Shown: positions 43,683 to 53,211, counted from the stretch's first letter. The stretch: DNA of 64,000 bases from Halopiger goleimassiliensis (GCF_000455345.1 NZ_HG315690.1:755716-819715), one strand, 5' to 3'. A program made the numbers and translations. Notes: generated by a model from the letters alone, not told the origin.

Positions 43683-45539
43683 TCAGCCGACCAGCAACCA
43701 GAGGACGACCGTGAGAACGATCGTCAACAGGAGGATCGCGGTTCCGATACTCGTCCGGAGGTGGATCGTCGAGGGACGGCCACCGTCGGCCGGCCGTCGA
43801 TCCTCGACGTCGACCACCGGCAGCCGTCGCGCGGCCGCGTCGACGGCCAGCACGGGGTTGTCGCCGACCCAGTAGCACCGTTTGACGAGGCCGACGACGA
43901 TCCGGTCGACCGCGGCGTACAGTTCGGTCGTCGCGAGCATCGACCAGCGGCCGACGTAGTAGCCGGCCGGGTAGAGGACCGTCGCCGGATCCGGCAGGTC
44001 GAGTTTCGACAGCGGCTTGCGGACGACGACGAAGGTGACGGCCGCGACGCCGGTGAGGATGGCCGCCGTCTCGAGGTGACTGAAGCTGTAGGGGAAGAGG
44101 TGCGTCTCGCCGCCGGGATAGATGGTCTCGATCACGCCGTCGTGGACCTCGGCCAGCGGCGCGAGGTCGGCCAGCCCCTGCCACCAGACGCCGAACAGGA
44201 GACAGGCACCGCCGAGGCCGAGCATCGCGACGGTCTGGCCGGGTTTGGCGTCCGCGACTTCGATATCGCTCTCGCCGTGGAAGAAGACGTAGTAGCCGAG
44301 TTTGATGAACGAGAGGAGCGTGCCGATCGCGCCGAGCCAGAGCAGGTAGTACAGGACCTGGAACTCCTCGACCCCGTAGTAGTGGGGGTCGGCGGCGTCG
44401 AAGATCATCCCCTTGCTGACGTAGCCGTTGAAGCCCGGAATCGCGGTGATCGAGAGCGCGCCGAGGCCGAAGGCGACGGCAGTCAGGGGCATCTCGCGCC
44501 AGAGGCCGCCCAGTTTGTAGAGGTCCTCCTCGCCGGTGCGGAAGATGACGACGCCGACGGCCATGAACAGCAGGCTCTTGAACAGCACGTTGTTGAACGT
44601 GTGCGCCATCGCGCCGGCGGCCGCGAGTTCGGAGGCCGCCGCCGCGGCGATCCCGATCCCGGCGACCACGTAGCCGATCTGGGCCTGGATGTGGTAGGAG
44701 AGCAGCGCCCGCATGTCGTGCTGGAGCAAGGCGAACGTCGCGCCGTAGACCGACATCAGGCCACCCATGTACGCGATGTAGATGGCGAGATCGCTGCCGG
44801 CGTCGACGGGGAACGCCCGGTAGAGGACAAAGGCGCTCGTCTTCGTCGTGTAGACCGAGAGGAACACCGACGCTGCGAAGTGTGGCCGCGGGTAGGTGTC
44901 GGGGAGCCAGACGTGGAGGCCGATGAAGCCGACGTTGACGCCCATCCCGACGACCGCCAGCAACGCGGGGAGTCCGTTGGCGATGCCGCCCGGGCCGTAG
45001 ACGAAGGTGCCAGCCTCGACGTAGTGGGCCGCGACCGCGAAGAGGACGATCACGCCGCCGGTGCCGTGCAGCAGGGCGTAGCGGAAGCCCGCGCGAACGG
45101 CGTCGCCGCCGTAGTGCCAGACCAGGACGGTGCTCGTCAGCGCCATCAGTTCCCACATGAACACCAGCACGAGCCAGTCGCCGGCGAAGACCGCCCCGAC
45201 CGACGAGCCGACGTACGACAGCGCGATGGCCGTCATCGCGCGGCTGGCATCGCTCGAGTAGGCGTAGAGGACGGCACAGACCCCCAAAAAGCCCAGCCCG
45301 ATGCCGAGCAGTCGGGAGAAGTCGTCGACGTAGAACGGCACGACCTCGAAGTGCCCGAGGAACGACTCCATCGCCAGGTGCTGGCCCTCGGGGGCGAGCA
45401 TGGAGATGCCCAGCACGGCCGCCAGCGAGAGCGCGCCGATGGCGTAGCCGGCGATCCGTGGAAGGACGAGCACGAGCAACGCGGCCGCGAACACCAGCAG
45501 CGGCGGGTACGCGACCGTCAACAGTTCGGACTCGATCAT
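43683..45539 (-). CDS. Proton-conducting transporter subunit, Mrp/NuoM-like (third antiporter-type subunit)
   Basis: An 618-residue polytopic membrane protein. GDWLVLVFMWELMALTSTVL carries the lysine/glutamate pair region of the ND2/4/5-like subunits, and FIGLHVWLPDTYPRPHF is the conserved HxWLPDxY-type motif. LLSYHIQAQIGYVVAG follows. It closes the nine-gene antiporter operon and overlaps the previous gene by four bases. It is one of three such subunits here, standing in for parts of MrpA and MrpD. The C-terminal ~100 residues are extra and partly hydrophilic. Confidence 0.88.
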   Translation of the reverse strand: MIESELLTVAYPPLLVFAAALLVLVLPRIAGYAIGALSLAAVLGISMLAPEGQHLAMESFLGHFEVVPFYVDDFSRLLGIGLGFLGVCAVLYAYSSDASRAMTAIALSYVGSSVGAVFAGDWLVLVFMWELMALTSTVLVWHYGGDAVRAGFRYALLHGTGGVIVLFAVAAHYVEAGTFVYGPGGIANGLPALLAVVGMGVNVGFIGLHVWLPDTYPRPHFAASVFLSVYTTKTSAFVLYRAFPVDAGSDLAIYIAYMGGLMSVYGATFALLQHDMRALLSYHIQAQIGYVVAGIGIAAAAASELAAAGAMAHTFNNVLFKSLLFMAVGVVIFRTGEEDLYKLGGLWREMPLTAVAFGLGALSITAIPGFNGYVSKGMIFDAADPHYYGVEEFQVLYYLLWLGAIGTLLSFIKLGYYVFFHGESDIEVADAKPGQTVAMLGLGGACLLFGVWWQGLADLAPLAEVHDGVIETIYPGGETHLFPYSFSHLETAAILTGVAAVTFVVVRKPLSKLDLPDPATVLYPAGYYVGRWSMLATTELYAAVDRIVVGLVKRCYWVGDNPVLAVDAAARRLPVVDVEDRRPADGGRPSTIHLRTSIGTAILLLTIVLTVVLWLLVG

Positions 45540-47509
45540 CCGTCGATCACCTCCAGGACCTCGGCCAGCGACGCGCCGGTCAGTTCACCGAAGGAGTCGA
45601 CGCCGAAGACGCCCTCGACGATGGTCGTCGCTAGCTCGAGGAAGACGGCGGTGTCGGGAACGATCCCGAGGACGACCGCGCCGGTGGCGATGACGGCGAT
45701 CGGCGCGAGCATGAGCCACGTGCTCTCGGCGAACGGGGAGCGACGCTCCCAGCCCGCGGCCGGCGGGCCGCCGGTGAGGTGGTCCTCGTGGTCGCCGTGG
45801 TGATCGACCGTGCCGACGCGTTCGCCGCCGGTGTCGGTCTCCTCGGGGACCGTGTGGTCGCTCGGGTACTTGTCGACGGCGTACTCGTACTCCTCGTCCT
45901 CGGCGGTCTCCTCGCTCGAGTGGGCGTCGGCCGCCGCAGTCTCGTCGCCCGACTCGGGGTCGGCCGAGTCGGCGTTCGCCGCCTCCGAATCGCCGTCGGA
46001 CCGGGGCTCCCCGCCGTCGGTCGCGACGTGGTCGGCGTCCCCGAAGTAGGACTCGAAGACGCCGCCGCGGGGGAACTCGAGGACGGGTTTGGCGTCGTGG
46101 CGGTCCTCGCTCTCGAAGAAGGCGGTGTAGACGACCGGCCAGAAGTACGCGATGTTGAGCACGCCCGAGATGAGCAACGCGGCGGCGAAGAGCCAGTAGC
46201 CGCCGCCGACGTAGCCCGAGCCGAGCAGCATGTAGAACTTGCTGACGAAGCCGGCGATCAGCGGCATGCCGGCCATCCCCGCGGCACCGATCGTGAACGC
46301 CGACATGGTCAGGGGCATCCGCTTGCCGATGCCGGCCATCTCGCTGACGTAGTCGGTGTGGGTCTCGACGTGGATCGCCCCGGCACAGAAGAACAGGGTG
46401 AGTTTCGCGAACGCGTGGGCAGGGATGTGGAACAGTGCCCCGAGGATCGCGTAGGGATGGAGCAGCGACAGCCCCAGGACGATGTAGGATAGCTGGGCCG
46501 TCGTCGAGTACGCGAGCCGTCGCTTGAGGTGATCCTTGCGCATCGCGATGATGCTCGCGGCGGTCAGCGTGAAGGCCGCGAGGATGGCGACCGGGACGTT
46601 CAGCCCCACCTCGCCGATGCCGGGCACCGACAGCGGGAGGTCGTGGATGAGGCCCGGGCCGTAGACGTCGAGGATGACCCTGGCGACGCCGAACGCGCCG
46701 GACTTGACGACCGCGACCGCGTGGAGCAGCCCGGAAACGGGCGTCGGCGCGACCATCGCGTCCGCGAGCCACGAGTGGAGCGGCATCACCGCCGCCTTGA
46801 CGCCGAAGCCCGCGATCAGCAGGAAGAAGGCGGCCTGCGCGTAGACCGGGTCGGTCTGGGCGGCTTCGGCCAGCATCTCGATGCCGCCGGACTCGAACGC
46901 CAGATGGGGCTGGCCGGCGGCGCTGTTGGTCAGCCAGTAGACCATCGCGGTGCCGGCCAGCAGGAAGACCCCGCCGCCGAAGAACGTGTACGCGAGGTAC
47001 TTCCGGCCGGCGACGCGGGCCTCGTGGTCCTCGTTGTGGGCGACCAGCGGGTAGGTCACCAGCGACAGCAACTCGTAGAAGACGAAGATGGTCACCAGGT
47101 TACCCGCGAAGGCGATCCCCATCGCGGTCGAGAGGCTGGCCGCGAACGCGGCGAAAAAGCGCGTCTGTGAGTGCTCGGAGAGGCCGCGCATGTAGCCCGT
47201 TGCGTAAAACGACGTGAAGATCCAGAGGAAACTCGCCAGCATGGCGAAGAAGGTCCCGAGCGGATCGGCCCGCAGGACGAAGTCGACGCCGGCGATGAAC
47301 TCGACGCCCAGCGACTCCTGGAGGCTCCACTCGTAGACCGTCCCCGACATGACCCCGGGAACCATGCTGGCGACGATGCCGAACTTCGTCAGTGCGGCCA
47401 GCACCGACCAGCCCTCGCGGACGTTCGGACGTCGATGCGACGCGACGATCAGCAACACTGCGACCGCCGACACCAACACGGCGGCCAGCGGACGAACGCT
47501 CTCGACCAT
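45536..47509 (-). CDS. Proton-conducting transporter subunit with acidic insert (second antiporter-type subunit)
   Basis: A 657-residue membrane protein of the MrpA/MnhD/NuoL family: FVFYELLSLVTYPLVAHNED carries the TM5 glutamate, and MPLHSWLADAMVAPTPVSGL the conserved HSWLPDAM-type motif. Between two helices lies a hydrophilic insert of about 110 residues (about 485-595) rich in Asp, Glu and His. It overlaps the third subunit by four bases and the upstream subunit by one. Confidence 0.88.
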   Translation of the reverse strand: MVESVRPLAAVLVSAVAVLLIVASHRRPNVREGWSVLAALTKFGIVASMVPGVMSGTVYEWSLQESLGVEFIAGVDFVLRADPLGTFFAMLASFLWIFTSFYATGYMRGLSEHSQTRFFAAFAASLSTAMGIAFAGNLVTIFVFYELLSLVTYPLVAHNEDHEARVAGRKYLAYTFFGGGVFLLAGTAMVYWLTNSAAGQPHLAFESGGIEMLAEAAQTDPVYAQAAFFLLIAGFGVKAAVMPLHSWLADAMVAPTPVSGLLHAVAVVKSGAFGVARVILDVYGPGLIHDLPLSVPGIGEVGLNVPVAILAAFTLTAASIIAMRKDHLKRRLAYSTTAQLSYIVLGLSLLHPYAILGALFHIPAHAFAKLTLFFCAGAIHVETHTDYVSEMAGIGKRMPLTMSAFTIGAAGMAGMPLIAGFVSKFYMLLGSGYVGGGYWLFAAALLISGVLNIAYFWPVVYTAFFESEDRHDAKPVLEFPRGGVFESYFGDADHVATDGGEPRSDGDSEAANADSADPESGDETAAADAHSSEETAEDEEYEYAVDKYPSDHTVPEETDTGGERVGTVDHHGDHEDHLTGGPPAAGWERRSPFAESTWLMLAPIAVIATGAVVLGIVPDTAVFLELATTIVEGVFGVDSFGELTGASLAEVLEVIDG

Positions 47510-49095
47510 CAGTTGAACACCTCCGTCACGAACGGCTCGAGTAGCTCGGCGAACACGCCGCCCCCGAAGCCGAGGACGACGACGGTGATCGCGGCGAGGA
47601 CGGCGACCGCGAGCATCCCGGCCGAGACCGCGTCGGGCGAGCCACGGCCGCGCTCAGTCGGATCGAACGCGCCGGCAAGCGCGTTGTCGACGTCGTCGGG
47701 TTCGTCGTCGGCCCCGCCGTCGGTCGCGACCGTGCCGTGGGCCGCGGTCGGGGTCGATTCGGCCGGCGTGGCCGGCGTGAAGTACATCTTCTCGAGGAGT
47801 CGAGCGGCGTAGGCGAGGGTAAGCATCGTACTGAGGAAGATCACGGCCGCGACGGGCCAGAGCTGGGCTTCGACGGCACCGATGGCGATGTACCACTTGC
47901 CGACGAAGCCGACCGACGGCGGAATGCCGATGAGCGAGATCAACAGGACCGCGAGAGCCGCGGCGACGACCGGGCGGTCGTCCGCCAGCCCGGCGTACTC
48001 GTCGACGGTGCGAGCGCCGTAGCTGACGGCGATCACGCCCGCGGCGAGGAAGAGTCCGGCCTTCATCACGCCGTGGCCGACGAGGTGGATCGCGGCCCCG
48101 GTCAGGGCCCGCTCCGTGGCTCCGGAGATGGCGACGCCGTAGGCGGCCACGACGAGGCCGAACTGCGAGACCGACGAGTAGGCGAACATGCGCTTGACCT
48201 CGCGCTGGACGACCGCGAGCGTCGTTCCCGCGAGTACGCTGAGACAGCCGACGGTCACGATGATCTCGGCGGCGTACGGAATCGACGCGAGGTAGTCGAC
48301 CCCGAAGACCGTGAACAACACGCGGCCGAACGCGTAGGCCGAGGCGGTCGAGACCAGCGCGGCGATCAGCGGCGTGACGCCGTCGGGTGCCCGGTTGTAG
48401 GCGTCGGGCTGCCAGACGTGCAGCGGCCACTGGGCGACCTTGGTCGCGAAGCCGACGATCATGAACGCCAGTCCGGCGTGAAGCAGCGTCGGTCGCTCGA
48501 CCGTCGGAATCGTCTCGGCGAGGACGGCCATGTTGAGCGTCCCCGTCGCCATGAAGACGAACGCGACGCCGATGAGGTACATCGACGCGGCGACGGTGCC
48601 GAGGATCAGGTACTTCAGCGCGGCCACCGCCGCCTCCGGTCCGTCGCCGCTGGCGATCAGCGCGTACGTCGCCAGGCTCGAGATCTCGAGGAAGACGAAC
48701 AGGTTGAACACGTCGCCGGTCAGCGAGATGCCCAGCAGTCCGCCGGTCAGCAGCAGATAGCCGCTGTAGAACGTGTTCCCGCGCGGACCGCCGCGACGCG
48801 TGTACGCGAGGACGGCGAGGGCGACGCCGGTCACGAGCAGGACGATCAGCGTCGAGAACTCGTCGGCGACGAGTTCGATGCCGTAGGTCCGGTCGTAGCC
48901 GCCGAGTTCGTGTCGCACGTCGATACCGGCGTAGACGTCCCTCGCGACGGTGACGGCCCCGGCGAACAGCCCGAGCGTCGTGAGGACGGCGATCGGCCAC
49001 CCCGTCCGATCGGTCCACAGGCCGAACGCGACGGGCAGCGCCGCGGCGACGATCGGCGCGACGATCAGCAGGGGCAGGAGGAGGTCGCTACTCAT
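47509..49095 (-). CDS. mnhD: Na+/H+ antiporter subunit D (MnhD-like)
   Basis: A 528-residue polytopic subunit. Motifs FLEISSLATYALIASGDGPE, WPLHVWQPDAYNRAPDGVTP and VKRMFAYSSVSQFGLVVAA match MrpD/MnhD more closely than the other two large subunits. A hydrophilic loop of about 45 residues lies near 440-485. The ATG at 49095 was chosen over a GTG six bases upstream; it overlaps mnhC by eight bases. Confidence 0.9.
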   Translation of the reverse strand: MSSDLLLPLLIVAPIVAAALPVAFGLWTDRTGWPIAVLTTLGLFAGAVTVARDVYAGIDVRHELGGYDRTYGIELVADEFSTLIVLLVTGVALAVLAYTRRGGPRGNTFYSGYLLLTGGLLGISLTGDVFNLFVFLEISSLATYALIASGDGPEAAVAALKYLILGTVAASMYLIGVAFVFMATGTLNMAVLAETIPTVERPTLLHAGLAFMIVGFATKVAQWPLHVWQPDAYNRAPDGVTPLIAALVSTASAYAFGRVLFTVFGVDYLASIPYAAEIIVTVGCLSVLAGTTLAVVQREVKRMFAYSSVSQFGLVVAAYGVAISGATERALTGAAIHLVGHGVMKAGLFLAAGVIAVSYGARTVDEYAGLADDRPVVAAALAVLLISLIGIPPSVGFVGKWYIAIGAVEAQLWPVAAVIFLSTMLTLAYAARLLEKMYFTPATPAESTPTAAHGTVATDGGADDEPDDVDNALAGAFDPTERGRGSPDAVSAGMLAVAVLAAITVVVLGFGGGVFAELLEPFVTEVFN

Positions 49096-49444
49096 CGGCA
49101 CGCACCTCCCTGAGGGTATCCTCCCGGAGCGTTCCGTACTCCGAGTAGATGCGGATGATCAGCGCCAGCCCCACTGCCGTCAGCGCGATGCCGACGACGA
49201 TGGCGGTCAGGACGATGACCTGTGGTAGGGGGCTCGCGACGTCGCCCTCGGCCGGAACGATGGGCGCGGCCCCGCCCTCGACGTAGGCCGTCGAGATGAA
49301 AAACAGGAAGATCGCCGTCTGGAAGAGGTTGACGCCGATCAGCTTCTTCACGAGGTTCTCGTTGGCGATCATCATGTAGATCCCGATACCGAGCAACACG
49401 AACAGCAGGGCGTAGGTGTACTTGCTCGCGAGCAGTTCAATCAT
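49088..49444 (-). CDS. mnhC: Na+/H+ antiporter subunit C (MnhC)
   Basis: A 118-residue, three-helix NuoK-like subunit. The sequence NENLVKKLIGVNLFQTAIFL carries the conserved GxNL segment, and LPQVIVLTAIVVGIALTAVG the conserved second half with the central PQ..VLTAIV motif. It overlaps both neighbours by eight bases, as is usual in the operon. Confidence 0.93.
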   Translation of the reverse strand: MIELLASKYTYALLFVLLGIGIYMMIANENLVKKLIGVNLFQTAIFLFFISTAYVEGGAAPIVPAEGDVASPLPQVIVLTAIVVGIALTAVGLALIIRIYSEYGTLREDTLREVRADE

Positions 49445-49976
49445 CGTCGCTCACCTCCGCGTCAGCGCTCGTCGAGTCGGCGGGCGACTCCGTCTGCTCG
49501 AGCCCGCCGGTACCGCTCCGGTCCTGCGGGGAAAAGCCCGCAGCCATCGCGAAAAACAGCGTGATGATGACGCTCGAGACGATCAGCGAGACGCCACCGA
49601 TCTCGATCGCCTCGAGGCCCCACTTCTGTTTCTCGCCGAAGACGTCGTAGATGCGGTCGAACTCGAGGAAGTTGCCGCCAAGCGCCATCATCGCGAGGCC
49701 GACGCCGGCGAAGATGACGACGCCGCCGGTCGCGAGTCCCACGAGGACGCCCTTGCGCAGCCAGCGTCGGGTCGGATCGATCCCGAAGGCGAACGCGAGC
49801 ATGAGGATCGTGACCCCGACGACGGTGCCGCCCTGGAAGCTGCCGCCGGGCGTATCGGCACCGTGGAAGATCAGGAACATGCCGTAGGTGAAGGTAAACG
49901 GGGCGAGGATTTTGACGGCGGTCATGATCACCTGGCTCTCGGTGTAGGTGTCGTCGACGGAATCGGCGTCCGACAT
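49437..49976 (-). CDS. mnhB: Na+/H+ antiporter subunit B (MnhB)
   Basis: A 179-residue membrane subunit. FHGADTPGGSFQGGTVVGV is the invariant MnhB signature (GxxxPGGGFQGG), followed by several helices, with NFLEFDRIYDVFGEKQKWGLE in a loop. The last ~25 residues are a hydrophilic acidic tail. The start at 49976 shares one base with the stop of the upstream gene (TGATG). Confidence 0.93.
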   Translation of the reverse strand: MSDADSVDDTYTESQVIMTAVKILAPFTFTYGMFLIFHGADTPGGSFQGGTVVGVTILMLAFAFGIDPTRRWLRKGVLVGLATGGVVIFAGVGLAMMALGGNFLEFDRIYDVFGEKQKWGLEAIEIGGVSLIVSSVIITLFFAMAAGFSPQDRSGTGGLEQTESPADSTSADAEVSDDD

Positions 49977-50515
49977 CAGGCGAACACCTCGCGTTTCAGG
50001 ACCAGCAGCGTGGAGATGCCGGCGGCGAAGACGACGACCGCCTCGCCGAAGGTGTCGAACCCACGGTAGGCGGCCAGCACCGCGGAGACGGCGTTGTGGA
50101 CGTGGGTCTCCTCGTAGGTCCGCTCCACGTAGTGCTGGGTCGCCTGTCCGTCCGCCCAGATGGGGGCGCTCTGACTGCCGAGGTCGTACATCTCCGGCAA
50201 CACGGTGGTACAGATGACGAGCACGAGCGCCCCGACCGCGACGACGGCCGGCAGGTGGATCCGCTCTAACAGCCGATCGGTCGACGGCCGGGTCGTCCGC
50301 GCGATGGTCAGCAACAGCAGGATCGTCGTCACGCCGGCCCCGATGGCGGCCTCGGTCATCGCGACGTCGGGAGCCAGCAGGAACGTATAGAGGATCGCCA
50401 TCCCGAGGCTGTAGGCACCGAAGACGATGATCGCCGACAACACGTCCCGGAACAGCGCCGTCGCGACGGCAGTAACGAGGATGAAGACGGCGAGGGCGTA
50501 CGCGAACGCGCTCAT
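49976..50515 (-). CDS. DUF4040 subunit (MbhD/E- or MnhA-C-terminal-like)
   Basis: A 179-residue membrane protein. The first half (ALFRDVLSAIIVFGAYSLGMA, then APDVAMTEAAIGAGVTTILL) is the DUF4040 domain, equivalent to the C-terminal part of MrpA and to MbhD; the second half (TFGEAVVVFAAGISTLLVL) matches MbhE/MrpB-N. In bacteria these parts are fused to MrpA; here they are a separate gene, as in membrane-bound hydrogenases. It overlaps mnhG by four bases. Confidence 0.85.
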   Translation of the reverse strand: MSAFAYALAVFILVTAVATALFRDVLSAIIVFGAYSLGMAILYTFLLAPDVAMTEAAIGAGVTTILLLLTIARTTRPSTDRLLERIHLPAVVAVGALVLVICTTVLPEMYDLGSQSAPIWADGQATQHYVERTYEETHVHNAVSAVLAAYRGFDTFGEAVVVFAAGISTLLVLKREVFA

Positions 50516-50934
50516 CGGGACTCACCTCCGTCGATCCCGGCGGTACCGCCGTCAGTCGTGGCGTTCGGGTCGGCCTCGGAGTCGTCGGCGTCGGTTCCCT
50601 CCTCGGCGAGCAACGGCTCGACGCCCGTTTCGGCCGCGGAGCGGGCGATCGCGTGGGCTGCGGTCGGGTTCGTGATGAAGATGAAAAACAGCAGCAAGAC
50701 GGTGTAGACCGCCGCGTGCTGCCAGCCGAAGGCGACGGCGACGGCTGCGAGGGCAAAGCCCGCCCCGAGCGTGTCCGTCTGGGAGGCGGTGTGAGCGCGC
50801 GAGTAGATGTCCGGCAGGCGGAGCACGCCGACCGTCGAGACGAACGTGAAGAACACGCCCAGCCCCAGCAGGACGACGATGGTCCAGAACCGCAGCGTCT
50901 CGAGCGACGCCTGCAGCGGAACGGGATCGATCAC
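50512..50934 (-). CDS. mnhG: Na+/H+ antiporter subunit G (MnhG)
   Basis: A 140-residue subunit with three helices in the first ~100 residues. LLGLGVFFTFVSTVGVLRLPDIYSRAH contains the LPDxYxRxH signature of MnhG, split here as GVLRLPDIYSRAH followed by ASQTDTLGAG. The C-terminal ~40 residues are an acidic haloarchaeal tail. The start is a GTG at 50934, overlapping the mnhF stop by four bases. Confidence 0.93.
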   Translation of the reverse strand: MIDPVPLQASLETLRFWTIVVLLGLGVFFTFVSTVGVLRLPDIYSRAHTASQTDTLGAGFALAAVAVAFGWQHAAVYTVLLLFFIFITNPTAAHAIARSAAETGVEPLLAEEGTDADDSEADPNATTDGGTAGIDGGESR

Positions 50935-51215
50935 AGCACACCACCCCGATCGACGGTGAACTTCGAGATGGCGATCGACATCAGGAAGTTCAACAGGGCG
51001 TAGATCAGCGCCACGTCGAGGAACCACGCCTGGTCGAGACCCGCCGCCAGCAGCGCGAGGATGACGACCGTGTTCGTCCCGAGCACGTTGACCGCGAGCA
51101 GCCGGTCCTGGGTGGTCGGTCCAGCCACGGCGCGGTAGAACATCGCGATCGCCATCACGACGAACAGCGCCGCGGCGGCGAGGAACACGTCCTCGAGCGC
51201 GAGCGACTCGATCAC
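50931..51215 (-). CDS. mnhF: Na+/H+ antiporter subunit F (MnhF)
   Basis: A 94-residue, three-helix subunit. FYRAVAGPTTQDRLLAVNVL is the MnhF signature (RxxxGPTxxDRvla), and DVALIYALLNFLMSIAISKF the C-terminal helix. The GTG start at 51215 overlaps the mnhE stop by four bases. Confidence 0.93.
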   Translation of the reverse strand: MIESLALEDVFLAAAALFVVMAIAMFYRAVAGPTTQDRLLAVNVLGTNTVVILALLAAGLDQAWFLDVALIYALLNFLMSIAISKFTVDRGGVL

Positions 51216-52246
51216 AGCTCGTCACCTCCGACGATCTCGGCGTCGTCGCGTTCGCGGGGCGAGGGGATCGCGGCCGATTCGCGGCCGTAGAAGACGAACC
51301 GGATCGCCTTCTCGAGACCGCCGTCGAAGAGGTCCTCGCGGGCCGACGGGATCAGCGTGTGGACCAGTAGCTGCTGGTCGTTGGCCCGGACGGTCAGCGT
51401 GCCGGGCGTGAGCGTGATGCTGTTGGCCAGCGCGGTCAGCGGCAGCCCGCTGCGAACGCGGGCGTTGACGCGCGTCAGCGTCGGTTCGATCGGCATCGAC
51501 GGCCGAAGAATGACCGCCGAGACCGCGAGGTTGGCCTTGACGATCTCCCAGAGCAGGTAGGGGACGTAGCACGCGAATCGAACGACCCGGATCGGCGAGT
51601 GGAGCCGATCGAGCGGGAACGAGAACGTGACGTGGGCGAGCGTCACCGAGACGATTCCGGCCACGGCGACCCCGGTCACGAGATCGAACCAGTAGAACGG
51701 ATCGCCCAACAGCAGGTAGAAGCCAAAGGAGATCCAGAACGTCGCGAACAGTTGATCGAAGCGCTGGCCGCCGGTGACCAGCCGCTCGTGGCGGGCCGGT
51801 CGTTCGACGGGGGCTTCGTCGTAGGAGACGCCCAGGCGGTCGAGCTCGCGCTCGAGCGGTTGGAGCATCTGGGCGGTGACGCCGGGCTGGTACTCCGGAT
51901 CGAGGACGACCCGGTCGATCCCGTGGTCGTCGACGTAGCCGGCGAACGTCTCCGCGTAATCGCGCGGCCCGAAGAGGTACTCGTCGGCACCGAGTGCCGT
52001 TCGTGTGACGGTCACGTCGGCGTCGCCGGCGTCCTCCTCGGCCCAGTTTTCCGCCCGTGAGAGCAGTTCGTCGGCCCGTTCGGCCTGGGCACGTCCTTCG
52101 GGCATCTCCTCGTCGTAGGGGAGTGCGACGACGAGATGACACTCGAGCGCGTCGGCGACCTCGAGCCCGGACTGAACTGCGTAGGCAACCGTCTGTCTGA
52201 CGGTTACCGTTTCCGACAGCGGTACGAGGACGCGTTCAGCCGCCAC
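51212..52246 (-). CDS. mnhE: Universal-stress-domain / antiporter subunit E fusion (MnhE)
   Basis: The first ~150 residues are a UspA-like alpha/beta domain (ERVLVPLSETVTVRQTVAYA, then IDRVVLDPEYQPGVTAQM), and the rest is MnhE: TFWISFGFYLLLGDPFYWFD, then YVPYLLWEIVKANLAVSAVI and TPGTLTVRANDQQLLVHTL. It heads the operon at GTG 52246. The Usp domain may give nucleotide-dependent control of the antiporter; that is inference. The common ATP motif GxxGxG is not clear. Confidence 0.9.
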   Translation of the reverse strand: MAAERVLVPLSETVTVRQTVAYAVQSGLEVADALECHLVVALPYDEEMPEGRAQAERADELLSRAENWAEEDAGDADVTVTRTALGADEYLFGPRDYAETFAGYVDDHGIDRVVLDPEYQPGVTAQMLQPLERELDRLGVSYDEAPVERPARHERLVTGGQRFDQLFATFWISFGFYLLLGDPFYWFDLVTGVAVAGIVSVTLAHVTFSFPLDRLHSPIRVVRFACYVPYLLWEIVKANLAVSAVILRPSMPIEPTLTRVNARVRSGLPLTALANSITLTPGTLTVRANDQQLLVHTLIPSAREDLFDGGLEKAIRFVFYGRESAAIPSPRERDDAEIVGGDEL

Positions 52247-52524
52247 GGCTCACACCTCCACCCGACCGTCGTTGGGCACTCATGGCTCTTGTCGTTAGTC
52301 GAGGTAAGCGCGAGCCGTGGGAAAACGATTTCGTTATCCAGTATCGAACCTGTTTCCGGCGAGTTTTCGCGGATCGACCATGATGGTTTTGGAGGCGGTT
52401 CGGCGAGCGACGGCGAGTGAGAGGAGGTCGCGAGCACCGGAAGCGGGCGGACTCCTGATCGTTCGGGAGCGACAGACACACACGCCACCGAAACCATCAA
52501 CACGCTCGTTTTCGAGGTCCCCGT

Positions 52525-53169
52525 ATGGTCGACAGGGAGCGGATCCGGCAGGGGTACGACGACGTCGCATCGGCCTACGCCGCCGAACGCGTATCGAGCG
52601 ACGGGGAACGGGAGATTCTCGACGGCTTTCTCGAGTCCCTTCCCGCGTCGCCCCGAGTGCTCGACGCCGGCTGTGGGTCCGGAACGGGGGTTCCCGAGCG
52701 GCTGGACGACGGCGCGGTGTGTCTCGGCATCGACCTCTCACGGGAACAGTTACGGCGGGCCGTCGAACGCGTCCCCGAACACGAGTTCGCCCAGGGAGAT
52801 CTGGCGTTCCTTCCGGCTCCCGACGGGTGGGCCGACGCCGTGACCGCGTTGCACTCGCTGATCCACGTACCGCCGGCCGTCCACCGCGAGGCGATCGCGG
52901 AGTTCGCCCGCGTGCTCGAGCCGGGCGGACGGGTCCTCCTGACGGACGGGAGCGCACCTTGGGAGGGAACGAATCCCGACTGGCTCGACAGCGGCGCTGA
53001 GATGGCCTGGCACGTCGCCGGCCTCGAGACGACCCGCGAAACGCTTCGAAACGAGGGGTTCGCGATTCGATGGGAGCGAGAGGCGGTCGACGAACTCGCC
53101 GACGACGAGGCGACGTGGGTGTACGTCGCGGCCGAACTCGAGACGGACGCCGATCGACCGGACCGATGA
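52525..53169 (+). CDS. SAM-dependent methyltransferase (class I)
   Basis: The 214-residue protein has motif I VLDAGCGSGTGVPERL near residue 47, motif II around CLGIDLSREQLRRAV, DLAFLPAPDGWADAV (motif III region) and ARVLEPGGRVLLTDG (motif IV). The substrate is unknown. A 278-bp promoter region separates it from the divergent antiporter operon. It is convergent with the mscS gene downstream. Confidence 0.88.
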   Translation: MVDRERIRQGYDDVASAYAAERVSSDGEREILDGFLESLPASPRVLDAGCGSGTGVPERLDDGAVCLGIDLSREQLRRAVERVPEHEFAQGDLAFLPAPDGWADAVTALHSLIHVPPAVHREAIAEFARVLEPGGRVLLTDGSAPWEGTNPDWLDSGAEMAWHVAGLETTRETLRNEGFAIRWEREAVDELADDEATWVYVAAELETDADRPDR

Positions 53170-53211
53170 CGCCGGCTCGACGGCGACGGTCGCGAGAGCC
53201 AGGCGGGATCG

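Noticed and set aside
42747..45803. Giant plus-strand open frame across the recombinase and antiporter genes
   Set aside because: Highly Arg/Gly/Asp-rich translation typical of an out-of-frame reading in GC-rich DNA; the minus strand has clear antiporter subunits.
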